Of a stretch of DNA of 64,000 bases, positions 31,060 to 40,967 are shown piece after piece. Origin of the DNA: Triatoma infestans. Taxonomy: Eukaryota > Arthropoda > Insecta > Hemiptera > Reduviidae. The stretch is from positions 62,001 through 126,000 of the forward strand of contig JAAEAF010000647.1 in NCBI GenBank assembly GCA_011037195.1, read 5' to 3'. The stretch's first letter is position 1; every line of letters starts with the position of its first letter. The translations under genes and the position numbers were made by a program. The notes under the pieces are model-generated. The model saw only the letters and a program-made list of their open reading frames with translations, ran no database searches and was not told where the DNA came from.

Positions 31060-31425
31060 CTTTCTAAAATGACTTTTGTAATTAAGTATAATCTCCCAGC
31101 ACCCTCAAAACCTCTCTTAATTGACATTTTTCAGAAAAAGTTTCAAACGGAAGTAATAAGTCTCTGTATGTATGGTTAGTATACGAAGCTTAATGATTCC
31201 TGTCTGTGTTTTTATGAAGAAAATCGCAGTAAACGGGACAAAAAAAATTGTTCAGTAAAGTCGTACTTCCGTTAAATTGAATTTCTTAAAACTCGGAATT
31301 TTGGCAACATACGTATTTATTCTAATTAATATTATATATCGTATAATAATTTAATAAACTGCTGCAAGAGAAAGTCGTGTGTGTGTGTGTGTGTGTGTGT
31401 GTTTCATACCAGATTTTTTTGCGTC
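31060..31425. repeat. Rearranged Helentron-like repeat pieces
   Basis: 31070-31340 reads as minus-strand modules (CCCTCAAAACCTCTCTTAA, TCGTACTTCCGTTAAATTG). 31350-31421 is a plus-strand 3' end: CAAGAGAAAGTCGTG, a GT run (31375-31402) in place of the stem, then CATACCAGATTTTTTT. Two copies joined or one rearranged. Confidence 0.5.
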
Positions 31426-31466
31426 AACAGTAGCATATATATGCCGGTTCTAGGACAGAAAGTTAG

Positions 31467-31680
31467 ACACCCCACTCTTCGAGCGCAGTTCGGATGTTTC
31501 CTGTACACCCTCTCCTATATACTTGTACTCTGATCACTCCTCCACTCACCTCCTCTCAAGTGGAGGATTGATCAGGACAGGATACAGGAGAGAGGGACAA
31601 GTGAAGGAGATCGTACAAGTGGACAAGTTTACAAAATGGAAGGGTACAGGAAACATCCGAAGGAGTGGGGAAGGTAAGAA
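31467..31680. repeat. Foldback structure with two nested hairpins
   Basis: Outer arms: TTCGGATGTTTCCTGTAC (31486-31503) and its complement GGTACAGGAAACATCCGAA (31642-31660). Inner arms: TGATCACTCCTCCACT (31531-31546) and AGTGGAGGATTGATCA (31559-31574). No coding frame. Confidence 0.6.
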
Positions 31681-31689
31681 TGAATAGAG

Positions 31690-32290
31690 TGTACAGGAGA
31701 GAGTAATAAAATGTTGACGATCAAACACCATCAGCAATATTATACTTAGATTTATTTATACATAGCGCTATTATACTGTAATAATTAATAACTTTTTTAT
31801 TTTTTAAAAGATGCCAAAGATGTGTATTACATAACAGAAAACTTTTATTACATGAAAATAATTGAATTAAATTTACAGCTATTTTAAAACTCAGAAAACA
31901 TGGGGGGGGGGAAAGAAGGGGTATCATGAAGGTAGAACGATCGATCGCGTGCGTGTTAACACGTGCAACTCTGAGTGGAATTATCGTTTCATGGTTGAAT
32001 GAATATTTTACATCCCTTCCTTTATACTAGATAGTTAGTTATCATTTTGTACAAAATTATCAAAAAAATATTTTATTTCTATGGTTTATTAAGAAAAGTT
32101 TCTAGAACTATTTGTTCTAAATTCTGAACTAATTATTAAACGGTACTAGTGTGGAGAAAGAAGGAGCTGCTACTATTATAAAAGCTTCACTTATAATGAT
32201 GCATTCAATTTTGATAAAGGAAAATTTATGAGGTAAAAATAAATAAATAAATCAGATAAAAATAAAGGAACTAATTACGCAAATAAAAAT
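31690..32290. other. AT-rich stretch, nothing recognised
   Basis: No coding signal. G-run at 31902-31910. Confidence 0.45.
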
Positions 32291-32291
32291 A

Positions 32292-32916
32292 GTTTGATGT
32301 GAAACACACATACGACTTTTTTCATATAATACTAATAGACAGTTTTCTTTATATTACACCATTCTATGTTCTCACATAGCTTTGTAATAGCAGTTTACAA
32401 AGTTACAGGTTTGAATCTATGCAATGAGCATTCTAAGTTTAAAGAAAATCGTTACAAAAGATTTCTAGAAAATTCCAAACACCTATAATAAAGTTGCACT
32501 TATTATTAACCGTTTTTTCTTTAAATATGGTTGCTACCTCCTCCACGGAACCGTGTAAAATAATAATAGTAATAATAACAAAAAAATCGTTGATCCAATT
32601 TCTAAGAAAATCAAAGAAAAAAAAAACATTGATAAAATTGTAATTCCCGATTGATGAATTCTGTCAAAAAATTTTAATGTTATACTATGGTAAAGGTACC
32701 AAAATCCTTTCCCGTATTAAATTTGAGCAACCTGAGATTTTTCAATATTTGAGGTAATATTTTATTCGCACAAGAAAATACACATGTATATGACAGACCA
32801 TTCGCCTTTTTTGTATTCAGGGAAACTCAAAACAATATTTCAGCTGAAAACTGAATTTCTCAAATTTAATATGATCTTCAGTATTTTTACTTTCTCTTAC
32901 GGCTGTAAGAGAAAGT
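32292..32916 (-). repeat. Helentron-like repeat, partial copy with both ends
   Basis: Left end GTTTGATGTGAAACACACAT (decayed 3' stem-loop) and right end GGCTGTAAGAGAAAGT. The inside is shortened and strongly diverged. Confidence 0.6.
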
Positions 32917-33565
32917 AAAAATGCAAGAATTTTTTTTTTTCGTAACATTTTTCTTGATTTTTCAACTGTATAATGTTACATGTATAATAGGGTTGTTGAG
33001 GAGAGAAATTAGGTCTGATTAAATGAACGAGATATGCTAACACTATTATAATGTAGCTAAATTTACACTAACTGCCACTGGACTTTATAATGAAAATGAT
33101 AGAATGAATGGTGAGAGTAGAGATATGACACGATGCGATGACTGGTGTACAGTTGTATGGTGGTATATGATAGATCCCTTTAGATAGATACATCCCCACT
33201 GGTTTATATACACAGGTTCTCCCACTCTAGCCTGCCTAAGTCAGAGAGTAGTCTCTGTTAACCAGAGAGGGCCTCTCTTCACTCTGCTGTGGTTGCATTC
33301 TCTTTGCTGTGGATGGGTGCTATTACACATGCAATAAGTAAAACAGCCAAAGATGGCAGTCATAATAAACCATTAAGGTTGGAGTCTAACAAATGTCCTA
33401 CAAGACAGCTGATTACATAAGCAGATGATAGCGAGGCCATCGACGCTTCACTTGTCCGTGATGGGTTAGAGAGGAGAGTTGTGGTTGAGAGCGCTTGGAT
33501 TAGTGGATTTGAATGAGTGGCTAACTGAGAATGGAACTTTAGACTTGGCTATCGCAGAAACGAAG
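32917..33565. other. Unassigned stretch, no gene
   Basis: 33190-33330 has composition and a TATA-like motif (GTTTATATACAC) reminiscent of an LTR, but no TG..CA boundaries, primer site or duplicate was found. Confidence 0.35.
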
Positions 33566-33765
33566 GGGTGTTGGTGTAGTGGTTATGAGCATGGACTTGT
33601 AAGTGGGAGGACCCCAGTTCGAGTCCCGCTTATAACGCTAAATTTTATATTGGTATGAAAAATGTTAACAGTAAAGTAGGTGCTTCCGCCTCCGTCCACG
33701 ACACCTAATTTGGTAGTTGGACGTTAAGCCCGCCTGTAAATATTGGCATTACTTTACTTTACTTT
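33566..33765 (+). repeat. tRNA-derived SINE, copy 1
   Basis: Begins GGTGTTGGTGTAGTGGTTAT (A box), then GACCCCAGTTCGAGTCCCGC (B box), a middle part with CGTCCACGACACCTAATTTG, and GGACGTTAAGCCCGCC. The tail is TTACTTTACTTTAC. An inverted second copy lies at 36024. Pol III transcription of the family is inferred from the intact boxes. Confidence 0.75.
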
Positions 33766-33775
33766 TAAAGTTAGA

Positions 33776-34055
33776 GCCGTTTTCGAATAAAATCTCAACA
33801 AACTGAAAAAACCGTTCAGTAAAATGTTATTTCCAGTTAATCGATTTTGATCAAAACATTATTATCCCGCGTCCCCTGGATAGCACTTAAACTTAATATC
33901 AAGTTTTGGACTTTCTTGCGATTTTTCCCTTTTTGAGTCAATCTCTGACCACATACACACATGCACACCATTTTCTAACAAAACTACTTTTTCGGATTCA
34001 ATATCGAAAATTCGACACAACCGCAATACTTCCACTTACCAGCAGTTACGGAAAG
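33776..34055 (-). repeat. Helentron-like repeat, partial copy
   Basis: GAGCCGTTTTCGAATAAAAT, a TTATTTCCAGTTAATCG landmark, a CACATACACACATGCACAC tract, then CTTCCACTTACCAGCAGTTA. The 5' part of the family only, diverged. Confidence 0.5.
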
Positions 34056-34059
34056 TTGA

Positions 34060-34737
34060 AACTTGCATATCTTTTCGCTTTTATTTAAAAATTTTCGGGA
34101 AAAAATCATTTTAATAGTTACCAGAAGATGTTCTGTTGATAAATATTCCTTAAAGCACTATTTTAATACAAATTGCATTTTTTTAATGGCTTTTAAATTA
34201 TTAAAAATTCTTTTTTTGTCAAAATTTTTGAATTTCTGTAGCAAATGAATTGAGAAATAGAGTATGAAATAATAAAACACTTGCAATTTAATTTATCCAA
34301 CGTTATACTTGTAATTTCTAGGTTCTTACTTTTGGGCAGGGGGATTATCCCAATTTTTTTCAAAAATCACCCGTGTCATCATTTTACCCTTTATTTTTTA
34401 AAGTTTAGGCCTGACAAAAATGGGCAACCGCTACCAGCAGATATATACAGGCACATTCAGCTGACACCTCGATGTCTCTAAGATCTCTAATTGCCATGCA
34501 TTTCCACCAACTTCACTACCTAGCTCATTGATTATATTGTTGGCTTAGTTTGCAATGGTCGGCTTCCTAATTGGAAGGAGCTAAGTGATATATGATAATT
34601 TTGCTATTTAGTAAACAATTAAATATAACTATGGAAAATAATGCTAATTCTGAATTTACAAATCTGTTTCATAATACTCCTGTTAAACATACAATATATC
34701 ATCATATCTATAAGTTCCTTGAAAATGTGTTGAAATT
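34060..34737 (+). repeat. Unknown repeat, inverted partner at 38.9-39.5 kb
   Basis: Matches the complement of 38891-39545 over nearly its whole length (TATCCAACGTTATACTTGTA, GGCCTGACAAAAATGGG, ATTGATTATATTGTTGGCTT among others) at high identity. It directly adjoins a Penelope-like arm in both places, so it is probably part of the same element. Confidence 0.65.
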
Positions 34738-35620
34738 AAGATCTGCTATGGTGATTGGTTGCGCAGACCTGGAAAGCATCAGAAACATTTTCCGTGGTAG
34801 CCTGCTTCATTTTTTGTGGTCATCGACCGGTTTCGGGCGTTTGCCCATTTTCAGGATGCGTTTGTCAGACAGTGTGATAACATAGACTTGCACAGAGCAA
34901 ATTCAGTTTATACACACATTGAGTATATAGTAAAGTTATTGCAAGTTCAGTGTCAACGGCAAGTTGTTCAATGTTTTTGGTGTGGTTTGTGTTCTTAAGA
35001 TTATATTTGAGTCCTTTGTCTAGAAGTTCGGTTTCGGTTGGTGTAAACGTAATGTTTGTGAGGTTTACAGTACGTGGGTAGAATGCTTGGGTTTGGTGTT
35101 TTTTGTATTGGGTGCTCTGCAATTTTTGGAGGTTGTCGAGTTTTTTGTTTAGTGTTTTATATTTACGGTCCGTCCATTCGTTTAGTAAGTTTGTCACTTA
35201 CTTGGTTGTAGTAGTGAGTAAAGATTGAACTAGGGTATCGATTGGCAAGTTCAATGTGTGTGTCTTTCAGATGTCTGTTTAGTTTTTCCTTTTTTTTTTT
35301 TTGTAAAGTGTGCGTATTTCATTTTTTATCCAGATTTTCTGGGCTGGAGATTGTTTTTCGTGCTGCGGGTGTGCTAGTTTTTATTTTGATGGTTGCGTAT
35401 TTTGGTATAACCTTGCGAATGAGACGATTGTTTGCTAAAATAAATATTGGCTTTTATATTATAGAGATATTGAGTATATAAACTAAATTTGCTCTGTGCA
35501 AGTCTTATGTTATCACATTGTTTTGACAAACGCATCCTGAAAATGGGCGAACGCCCGAAACCGGTCGATCACCATAAAAAATGAAGCAGGCTATCACGGA
35601 AAATGTCTCCTAATGAAATT
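34738..35620 (-). mobile_element. Penelope-like element fragment with inverted arms
   Basis: Inverted arms at about 34760-34925 and 35475-35605 enclose a piece of Penelope-like coding sequence on the minus strand. The right arm holds, on the plus strand, CGCATCCTGAAAATGGGCGA followed by ACGCCCGAAACCGGTCGATC, a hammerhead-like layout whose G8 is mutated to A. The left arm has the same on the minus strand. The element is truncated, since RT and GIY-YIG domains are missing. Confidence 0.65.
34865..35340 (-). pseudogene. Penelope-like protein, N-terminal fragment
   Basis: On the minus strand, IRTLYKKK...LNRHLKDTHIELANRYP (about 35310-35225) is followed after a frameshift by TNLLNEWTDRKYKTLNKKLD, FYPRTVNLTNITFTPTETEL, LLDKGLKYNLKN and LAVDTELAITLL. 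This order (NL..I.F...E..LL.KGL.Y, then LA..TE.AI) is the conserved region before the reverse transcriptase of Penelope-like elements. The frame then runs into the terminal arm, so the enzyme domains are gone. Confidence 0.65.
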
Positions 35621-36023
35621 AAGAGCCTTTGCTCTAAATGAGTGAGATCATTTTTTATAATTTCATTTTGTTAAGTGTTACGTGTAAGTTTCTATTTATT
35701 TAATTTTATTTCATTTATTTTAAGTTTCTGGCTTTTGGTTTTTTTGTGCTGTGTATTATATATTATGTTAGTAAGTATTTGCCATAGTACTAAGTAACAA
35801 ACAGAACTCCATTTGTAACAGGTTATATCTTTGTACAAATTTGAATAAATAAATAAATAAATAATAAATAATATGATAATTTTGAGCCAGTTTACAAATA
35901 TATCATTAATATTCCTCCTTAATTCTTCTTTATATCCGTTAAAAATAAAAGAACTTAATGCCATACCTGGTGAAGGCACGTCTAAGCGCAGTTTGCTTAG
36001 TCTGAAATCGGCATTAGTTATGC
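35621..36023. other. AT-rich stretch, nothing recognised
   Basis: AAATAAATAAATAAATAAT tract at 35846-35864. No coding signal. Confidence 0.45.
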
Positions 36024-36206
36024 CTATTTTTTTAGGCGGGCTTAACGTCCAACTACCAAATTAGGTGTCGTGGACGGGGGCGGAAGCATCTACTTTACTA
36101 TTAACATTTTTTAAACAAATATAAAATTTAGCAGTCATACGCTGGACTCGAACTGGGATCCTCCCACTTACAAGTCCATGCTCATAACCACTACACCAAC
36201 ACCCGT
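36024..36206 (-). repeat. tRNA-derived SINE, copy 2
   Basis: Complement of the 33566 copy: GGCGGGCTTAACGTCCAACT, CGTGGACGGGGGCGGAAGC, TGGACTCGAACTGGGATCC (B box) and CATAACCACTACACCAACAC (A box). One B-box-adjacent change and small indels against copy 1. Confidence 0.75.
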
Positions 36207-36244
36207 CCCATGAAATCGACATTAAAAATATAGTAAAATTATAA

Positions 36245-36385
36245 ACAGAACACAAATAATTTGTGACAAATTGTTCTTTTTTATTTTATTTTTTATTTTA
36301 ATATGAAAAATATCAATTTGCCCTAAAAGTAAAAGTTGTAGTTTATTGGAAATGATAATATTATATTAAACAAAAGTATTTTTTA
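36245..36385 (+). repeat. Short direct repeat shared with 38638-38760
   Basis: Shares AATATGAAAAATATCAATTT and GCCCTAAAAGTAAAAGTT with the sequence directly before the Penelope-like arm at 38.76 kb, in the same orientation. Probably part of the same element. Confidence 0.55.
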
Positions 36386-36389
36386 TGTA

Positions 36390-37100
36390 ATTCACGATAG
36401 AAAAAAAAGCAACTTATTAATTTTTTGTCATGCACGGAATTATCTTCTTTTTTTTCAAGCGAAAACATTACCTTCTTTCATTTTATACTTTTTCACTTTT
36501 TTTTTTGTATAAATAGTTAGTTTCGCTTTCACCTAGAAACTGTAAAAATGGGTGCTAGATTTTGGAGCGAAACTTTTTCTTGAACGAATTAAAACGTGAC
36601 GGAAGTATTGAATAAGTTGAGTTAATTCTTTTCTCGCTAATAAAATAAAATTTAATTTATATTATATTTCCAGATTATTTTCAATAGTAAGAAAGGACAA
36701 TAAGATTTTTGATTATATAAGAAATGAGTTCAATTTACAGAGTGTCGATCATAGGCAAAAACACACTGATATCTGCAGTGACATTCGATCTACATATTCC
36801 TTATACCATACAGTTTAAAATTTTCATTGAGCAATGTCATAGTGAATAAGCGTGACGATATAAATTGCCCTGGCTAATAGTTCTCACATTACATATTCTA
36901 TGGGGAACTCGATTATGGCGTCCGAAGTGAGAATCACCTAGCTAATAGTTCCGTTAACTTGAGCATCTCTCATCAAAATGAAAAGCTCACATCAATTAGA
37001 GACTTCCTCTTAATTACAGGCCCCTATAATTTAGAAGGCAAATATCTATAATGTGCTCTTTGTAACTCTTCTAAAAAAGTACAACGCATTCGTATCTCAG
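36390..37100. other. Unassigned stretch, nothing recognised
   Basis: No coding signal. AT-rich to about 36730, mixed composition after that. Confidence 0.4.
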
Positions 37101-37104
37101 TCTT

Positions 37105-38215
37105 TGCCCACAAGGAGTATCTGTTGCATGCAGTTACTTGAGGAGTAACGATCCCATGGGATACCGCTCAAGTACGCCATGCACTTCGTCAGAACTGTAC
37201 ACAATACACTTAAACTACATATACTCTACACTTTATAGACAAGGACAAACACAGTACACAAACTAGGGCCTCCGTCCCTAGTTAATTGGCGTAAGCCAAG
37301 GGAGAAGGAAGGGATTAGCTCAGTGGTAGCACGCTGGACTAGCAACGCGGAGGTCCCGGGTTAAAATGCAGCATGCTGCACTTAAATTTTATCTTCCTTA
37401 GGAGCCTCAATATACTTATACTCAATACACTTAAACTACATACTCTCTACACTTTACAGACAAAGGACAAACACAGTACACAAACTAGGGCCTCCATCCC
37501 TAGTTAATTGGCGTAAGCCAAGGGAGAAGGAAGGGATTAGCTCAGTGGTAGCACGCTGGACCAGCAACGCGGAGGTCCCGGGTTCGAATGCAGCATGCTG
37601 CACTTAGATTTTATCTTCCTAGGAGGCTCAATATAATTATATTCAATACACTTAAACTACATACTCTCTACACTTTACAGACAAGGACAAACACAGTACA
37701 CAAACCAGGGTCTCCGTCCCTAGTTAATTGGTGAAAGCCAAGGGAGAAGGAAGGGATTAGTAGCTCAGTGGTAGCGCGCTGGACTAGCAACGCGGAGGTC
37801 CCGGGTTAAAATGCAGCATGCTGCACTTAAATTTTATCTTCCTTAGGAGCCTCAATATACTTATACTCAATACACTTAAACTACATACTCTCTACACTTT
37901 ACAGACAAAGGACAAACACAGTACACAAACTAGGGCCTCCATCCCTAGTTAATTGGCGTAAGCCAAGGGAGAAGGAAGGGATTAGCTCAGTGGTAGCACG
38001 CTGGACCAGCAACGCGGAGGTCCCGGGTTCGAATGCAGCATGCTGCACTTAGATTTTATCTTCCTAGGAGCCTCTACAACTCACTGTACGGTGATGAGCA
38101 GTGTTGTCTGTAACTAGAGAACACTGCTTGGAGGTCGGCAGTGCACTGAGAAGGCGCTCCGGGGGGACACAATAGATCTTTCAGGTTGCAGCGTGATAAT
38201 CCCCTCCAACAATCT
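37105..38215 (+). repeat. tRNA-like repeat with amplified centre
   Basis: Same 5' part (GCCCACAAGGAGTATCTG) and 3' part (CTCACTGTACGGTGATGAGC to GACACAATAGATCTTTCAGG) as the single-unit copy at 11.1-11.5 kb. Here the middle is present four times. Sequence between is noncoding. Confidence 0.75.
37203..38075 (+). repeat. Four tandem units of about 222 bp, alternating types
   Basis: Starts of AATACACTTAAAC at 37203, 37423, 37645 and 37869. Each unit holds GGGATTAGCTCAGTGGTAGC and AACGCGGAGGTCCCGGGTT. Units 1 and 3 have GGGTTAAAATGC (B box lost) and CTTCCTTAGGAG. Units 2 and 4 have GGGTTCGAATGC (B box kept), CTTAGATTTT and CTTCCTAGGAG. Unit 3 has an extra TAG. The alternation indicates duplication of a two-unit block. 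Confidence 0.85.
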
Positions 38216-38435
38216 ATATCTACATCTCTGTCTTTGGCTCTGATTTTTGAGAAATCAGAAAATAAACCTGCTTAATTCTCAGAATTGGAAATAGAGAGGT
38301 GAGTGTGTCGCCGAATTTAACATTTGATACTATTCCCAAACTATTGTTATCAATAAAAATAACTCTCACGATCAATATTATTAACTAAATTCTCTTAATA
38401 TTGCTGTAAGATTATATTATTATTATTATTTCTTT
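38216..38435. other. Short unassigned stretch
   Basis: Includes ATTATTATTATT at 38415. Nothing else recognised. Confidence 0.4.
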
Positions 38436-38439
38436 TTAT

Positions 38440-38633
38440 TCAGTTTGGTAAGGGGAGTATTGTGGTCTGGTCAAATTATCGATATCGAGTTTTCACCGGG
38501 AATATTGTTTGGGTCCCCCCCTCCCCTAAAAAGTGGTTTTTAGAACATGTGTATGTGTGTGTACCTATTTGAACAGCATAGTTCGAAAAACCAAAAATCG
38601 CAAGAAGTTCAAAATTTGACATTCCATTTGGGT
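38440..38633 (+). repeat. Helentron-like repeat, 5' part of a split copy
   Basis: ATCGATATCGAGTTTTCACC, a short GT run and ATCGCAAGAAGTTCAAAATT. The stretch 38585-38633 is repeated almost exactly at 40456-40505 (about 4 differences in 49), where the copy resumes. Confidence 0.65.
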
Positions 38634-38637
38634 AATT

Positions 38638-38895
38638 CCACAAATAATTAGTGACAAATTGTTATTTTTTTTTTTCGTAATTTAAATATGAAAAATATCA
38701 ATTTGCCCTAAAAGTAAAAGTTATAATTTACTGAAAATGATAATGTATTTAACAAAAGTATATTGTCACACTGTCTGACAAATGCATCCTGAAGATGGGC
38801 AAACGCCCGAAACAGGTCGATGACCGCAAAATGAAGCAGGCTACCACGGAAAATGTCTCTGATGCTTTCCAGTTCTGCGCAACCAACCACCACAA
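38638..38895 (+). repeat. Penelope-like terminal arm with hammerhead-like core
   Basis: After the short repeat shared with 36.25 kb, the arm reads GACAAATGCATCCTGAAGAT, then GGGC-AAAC-GCCC and GAAACAGGTCGATGACC. The core CTGAAGA and GAAAC are intact. CATC before the core can pair with GATG after GTC. One extra T lies between core and helix II. The arm ends TGATGCTTTCCAGTTCTGCG. Confidence 0.55.
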
Positions 38896-39545
38896 TAGCT
38901 CTTAATTTCAACACATTTTCAAAGAACTTATAGATATTATATATTGTATGTTTAACACGAGTACTATGAAACAGATTTGTAAATTCAGAATTAGCATCAT
39001 TTTCTACAGTTATATTTAATTGTTTTCTAAATAGCAAAATTATCATACATCACTTAGCAACTTCCAACTAGGAAGCCGACCATTGCAAACTAAGCCAACA
39101 ATATAATCAATGAGCTTTAGGAAGTGAAGTTGGGGGAAATGCATGGCAATTTAGAGATCTTAGAGTCATCGAGGAGTCAGCTGAATGTGCCTGTATATAT
39201 CTGCTGGTAGCGCTTTCCCCATTTTTGTCAGGCCTAAACTTTTTAAAAATAAAGGGTAAAATGATGACACGGGTATTTCTTGAAAGAAATTGGGATGATA
39301 ATCCGCCTGCCCAAAAGTAAGAACCTATAAAATAACAAGTATAACGTTGGATAAATTACACAGAAGAAGTTTATTATTTTCATGCTCCATTTCTCCATTC
39401 AATTTGCTTCAGAAATTCATAAATTTTGACAAACACAAAATTTTTTAATAACTTAAAAGCCATTAAAGAAATGCAATTTGTATGAAAATAGTACGTTGAG
39501 GAATATTTATCAAAGTCCCCCCTCCCTGTAAATATCTTACAGCAA
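38891..39545 (-). repeat. Unknown repeat, inverted partner of 34060-34737
   Basis: Complement of the 34.1-34.7 kb repeat at high identity, again directly beside a Penelope-like arm. The pair forms a large inverted repeat with about 4 kb between the arms. Confidence 0.65.
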
Positions 39546-39559
39546 GGGTTGAGTCTTTT

Positions 39560-40450
39560 ACAAAAAATTATTATATAAAGAAAAATACTATAAAATAATA
39601 CAGAACCAAAAGGGGCAAAATGAAGTACATTCTTCTTATGAATAATAACAATAAAAAATAAAGAACCAAAGAAATTAACTATGATAAGATCACTGTATCC
39701 AATATAAAAAGAAAATAACTAATCAAGTTTGAATAAAATTCTTTAACTTTAATGACTTTTGTACATAATGAAATAGATTATTGACTTTAGTATGAGACTC
39801 TATTACTAGTAGGTTAGATAGAGATTCATCATTTAATGGGTTTGAAATATGAATTGAGAGGTATTACTGTCTAAAGTGATTTAATGTGGGACAAAGTAAC
39901 AGGAAGTGACCCATGCTGTCATTACCAGATTTACATAAAGGGCATAACTGATCAGGATCAAATCTGTATGTAATATTATTAAGATAAATTCTACAAAACT
40001 TGTCACTAGACAATCTTAATTGGGCACATACTCTTAGCTTATTAATATGGCACTGTAGTGAAATATAAGTTTCTCCGAGTCCCAACGTACTTATATTTCT
40101 AAATACTCGATTATATGATGATGAGATTGTCCTAGATACATCTTTAGATATCAAATTATTTTTAAATGACTCCAATAGACTTGGAAGAGAACGGTACAGT
40201 AATTGAGGATCCTGGGCATTCCAGATGTCATCAGCTCCTATTTCTAACAAGTAAGCTCTGACCATATGACACTAGTTAAAAGGGATCTTACTATTTTCAA
40301 AAAGTTCTAACAGCCTACAGTAACAAATTTTTGATAGCCGATCACTAGGCATTAATAGAAGTTTGAGCCACCATCTTAATAATTGTTTACAAATTCTTAA
40401 CTTCAAGTGAACTCTTCCTGTCTCTAATCGGACATATGCGTCGGGTGTAG
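39560..40450 (-). pseudogene. LINE C-terminal fragment
   Basis: Minus strand: LLRFFVFPRSTPDAYVRLET (from 40484), a stop near 40272, then MVRAYLLEIGADDIWNAQDP, VFRNISTLGLGETYISLQCH, FCRIYLNNITYRFDPDQLC, PLCKSGNDSMGHFLLLC. After a stop at about 39865 the C-terminal residues NPLNDESLSNLL and KLKNFIQT can still be read. It is the same LINE family as 23.8-24.5 kb and lacks the RT core. It lies between the two halves of a split Helentron-like copy. Confidence 0.75.
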
Positions 40451-40455
40451 AACGT

Positions 40456-40795
40456 GGAAAAACAAAAAATCGCAACAAGTTCAAAATTTAACATTCCATT
40501 TGGGTGTCATCATGGAATCCGACAGAAAAGTTATCTGTCGTCAAAAAAAAAAAAATTCCTCAACCGGAAGTACCACTTTATTAAATGGATATTTTTTTCA
40601 GTTCTTTGCAATTTTCTTGGCAATGGCTCCAAAGATTTTCTTTAAACTTTATGTATGAAAAACACATAGATGTAGAACTAAGACTTTTATATATGAAACA
40701 GTTTATCTGGGAAATTTTATTTAAATTCTCCCTTTGGATTAGTGTAAGGCAACTACACATTTGGTAAACGTTATTAATTTTAAGTAAATCCATCA
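40456..40795 (+). repeat. Helentron-like repeat, 3' part of the split copy
   Basis: Resumes with the 49-base duplicated stretch, then GTCATCATGGAATCCGAC, CAACCGGAAGTACCAC (40561) and GCTCCAAAGATTTTCTTTAA. It ends directly at the start of the next, complete copy. Confidence 0.65.
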
Positions 40796-40801
40796 TTTTT
40801 T

Positions 40802-40928
40802 ACTTTCTCTTACTCCTTGTAAGAGGAAGTATTGTAATCTTGTCAAATTTTCGATATCGAGTTTTCACCGGAAATATCCGTTTTGAGGTCCCCTGAGTCC
40901 AAAAAAGTGGTTTTTAGCAAATGATCTG

Positions 40929-40967
<39 letters not shown>

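Noticed and set aside
35242..35481. Plus-strand frame of 79 codons with hydrophobic runs
   Set aside because: Antisense to the Penelope-like N-terminal fragment and adjacent arm, with no domain.
37311..38050. Functional tRNA genes (four TAGCTCAGTGGTAGC / GGTTCGAA boxes)
   Set aside because: Acceptor and anticodon stems do not pair, and two of four B boxes are destroyed. They are parts of a repeat.
37203..38075. CRISPR-like array
   Set aside because: Units are contiguous 222-bp tandem copies without variable spacers, in a eukaryotic setting.
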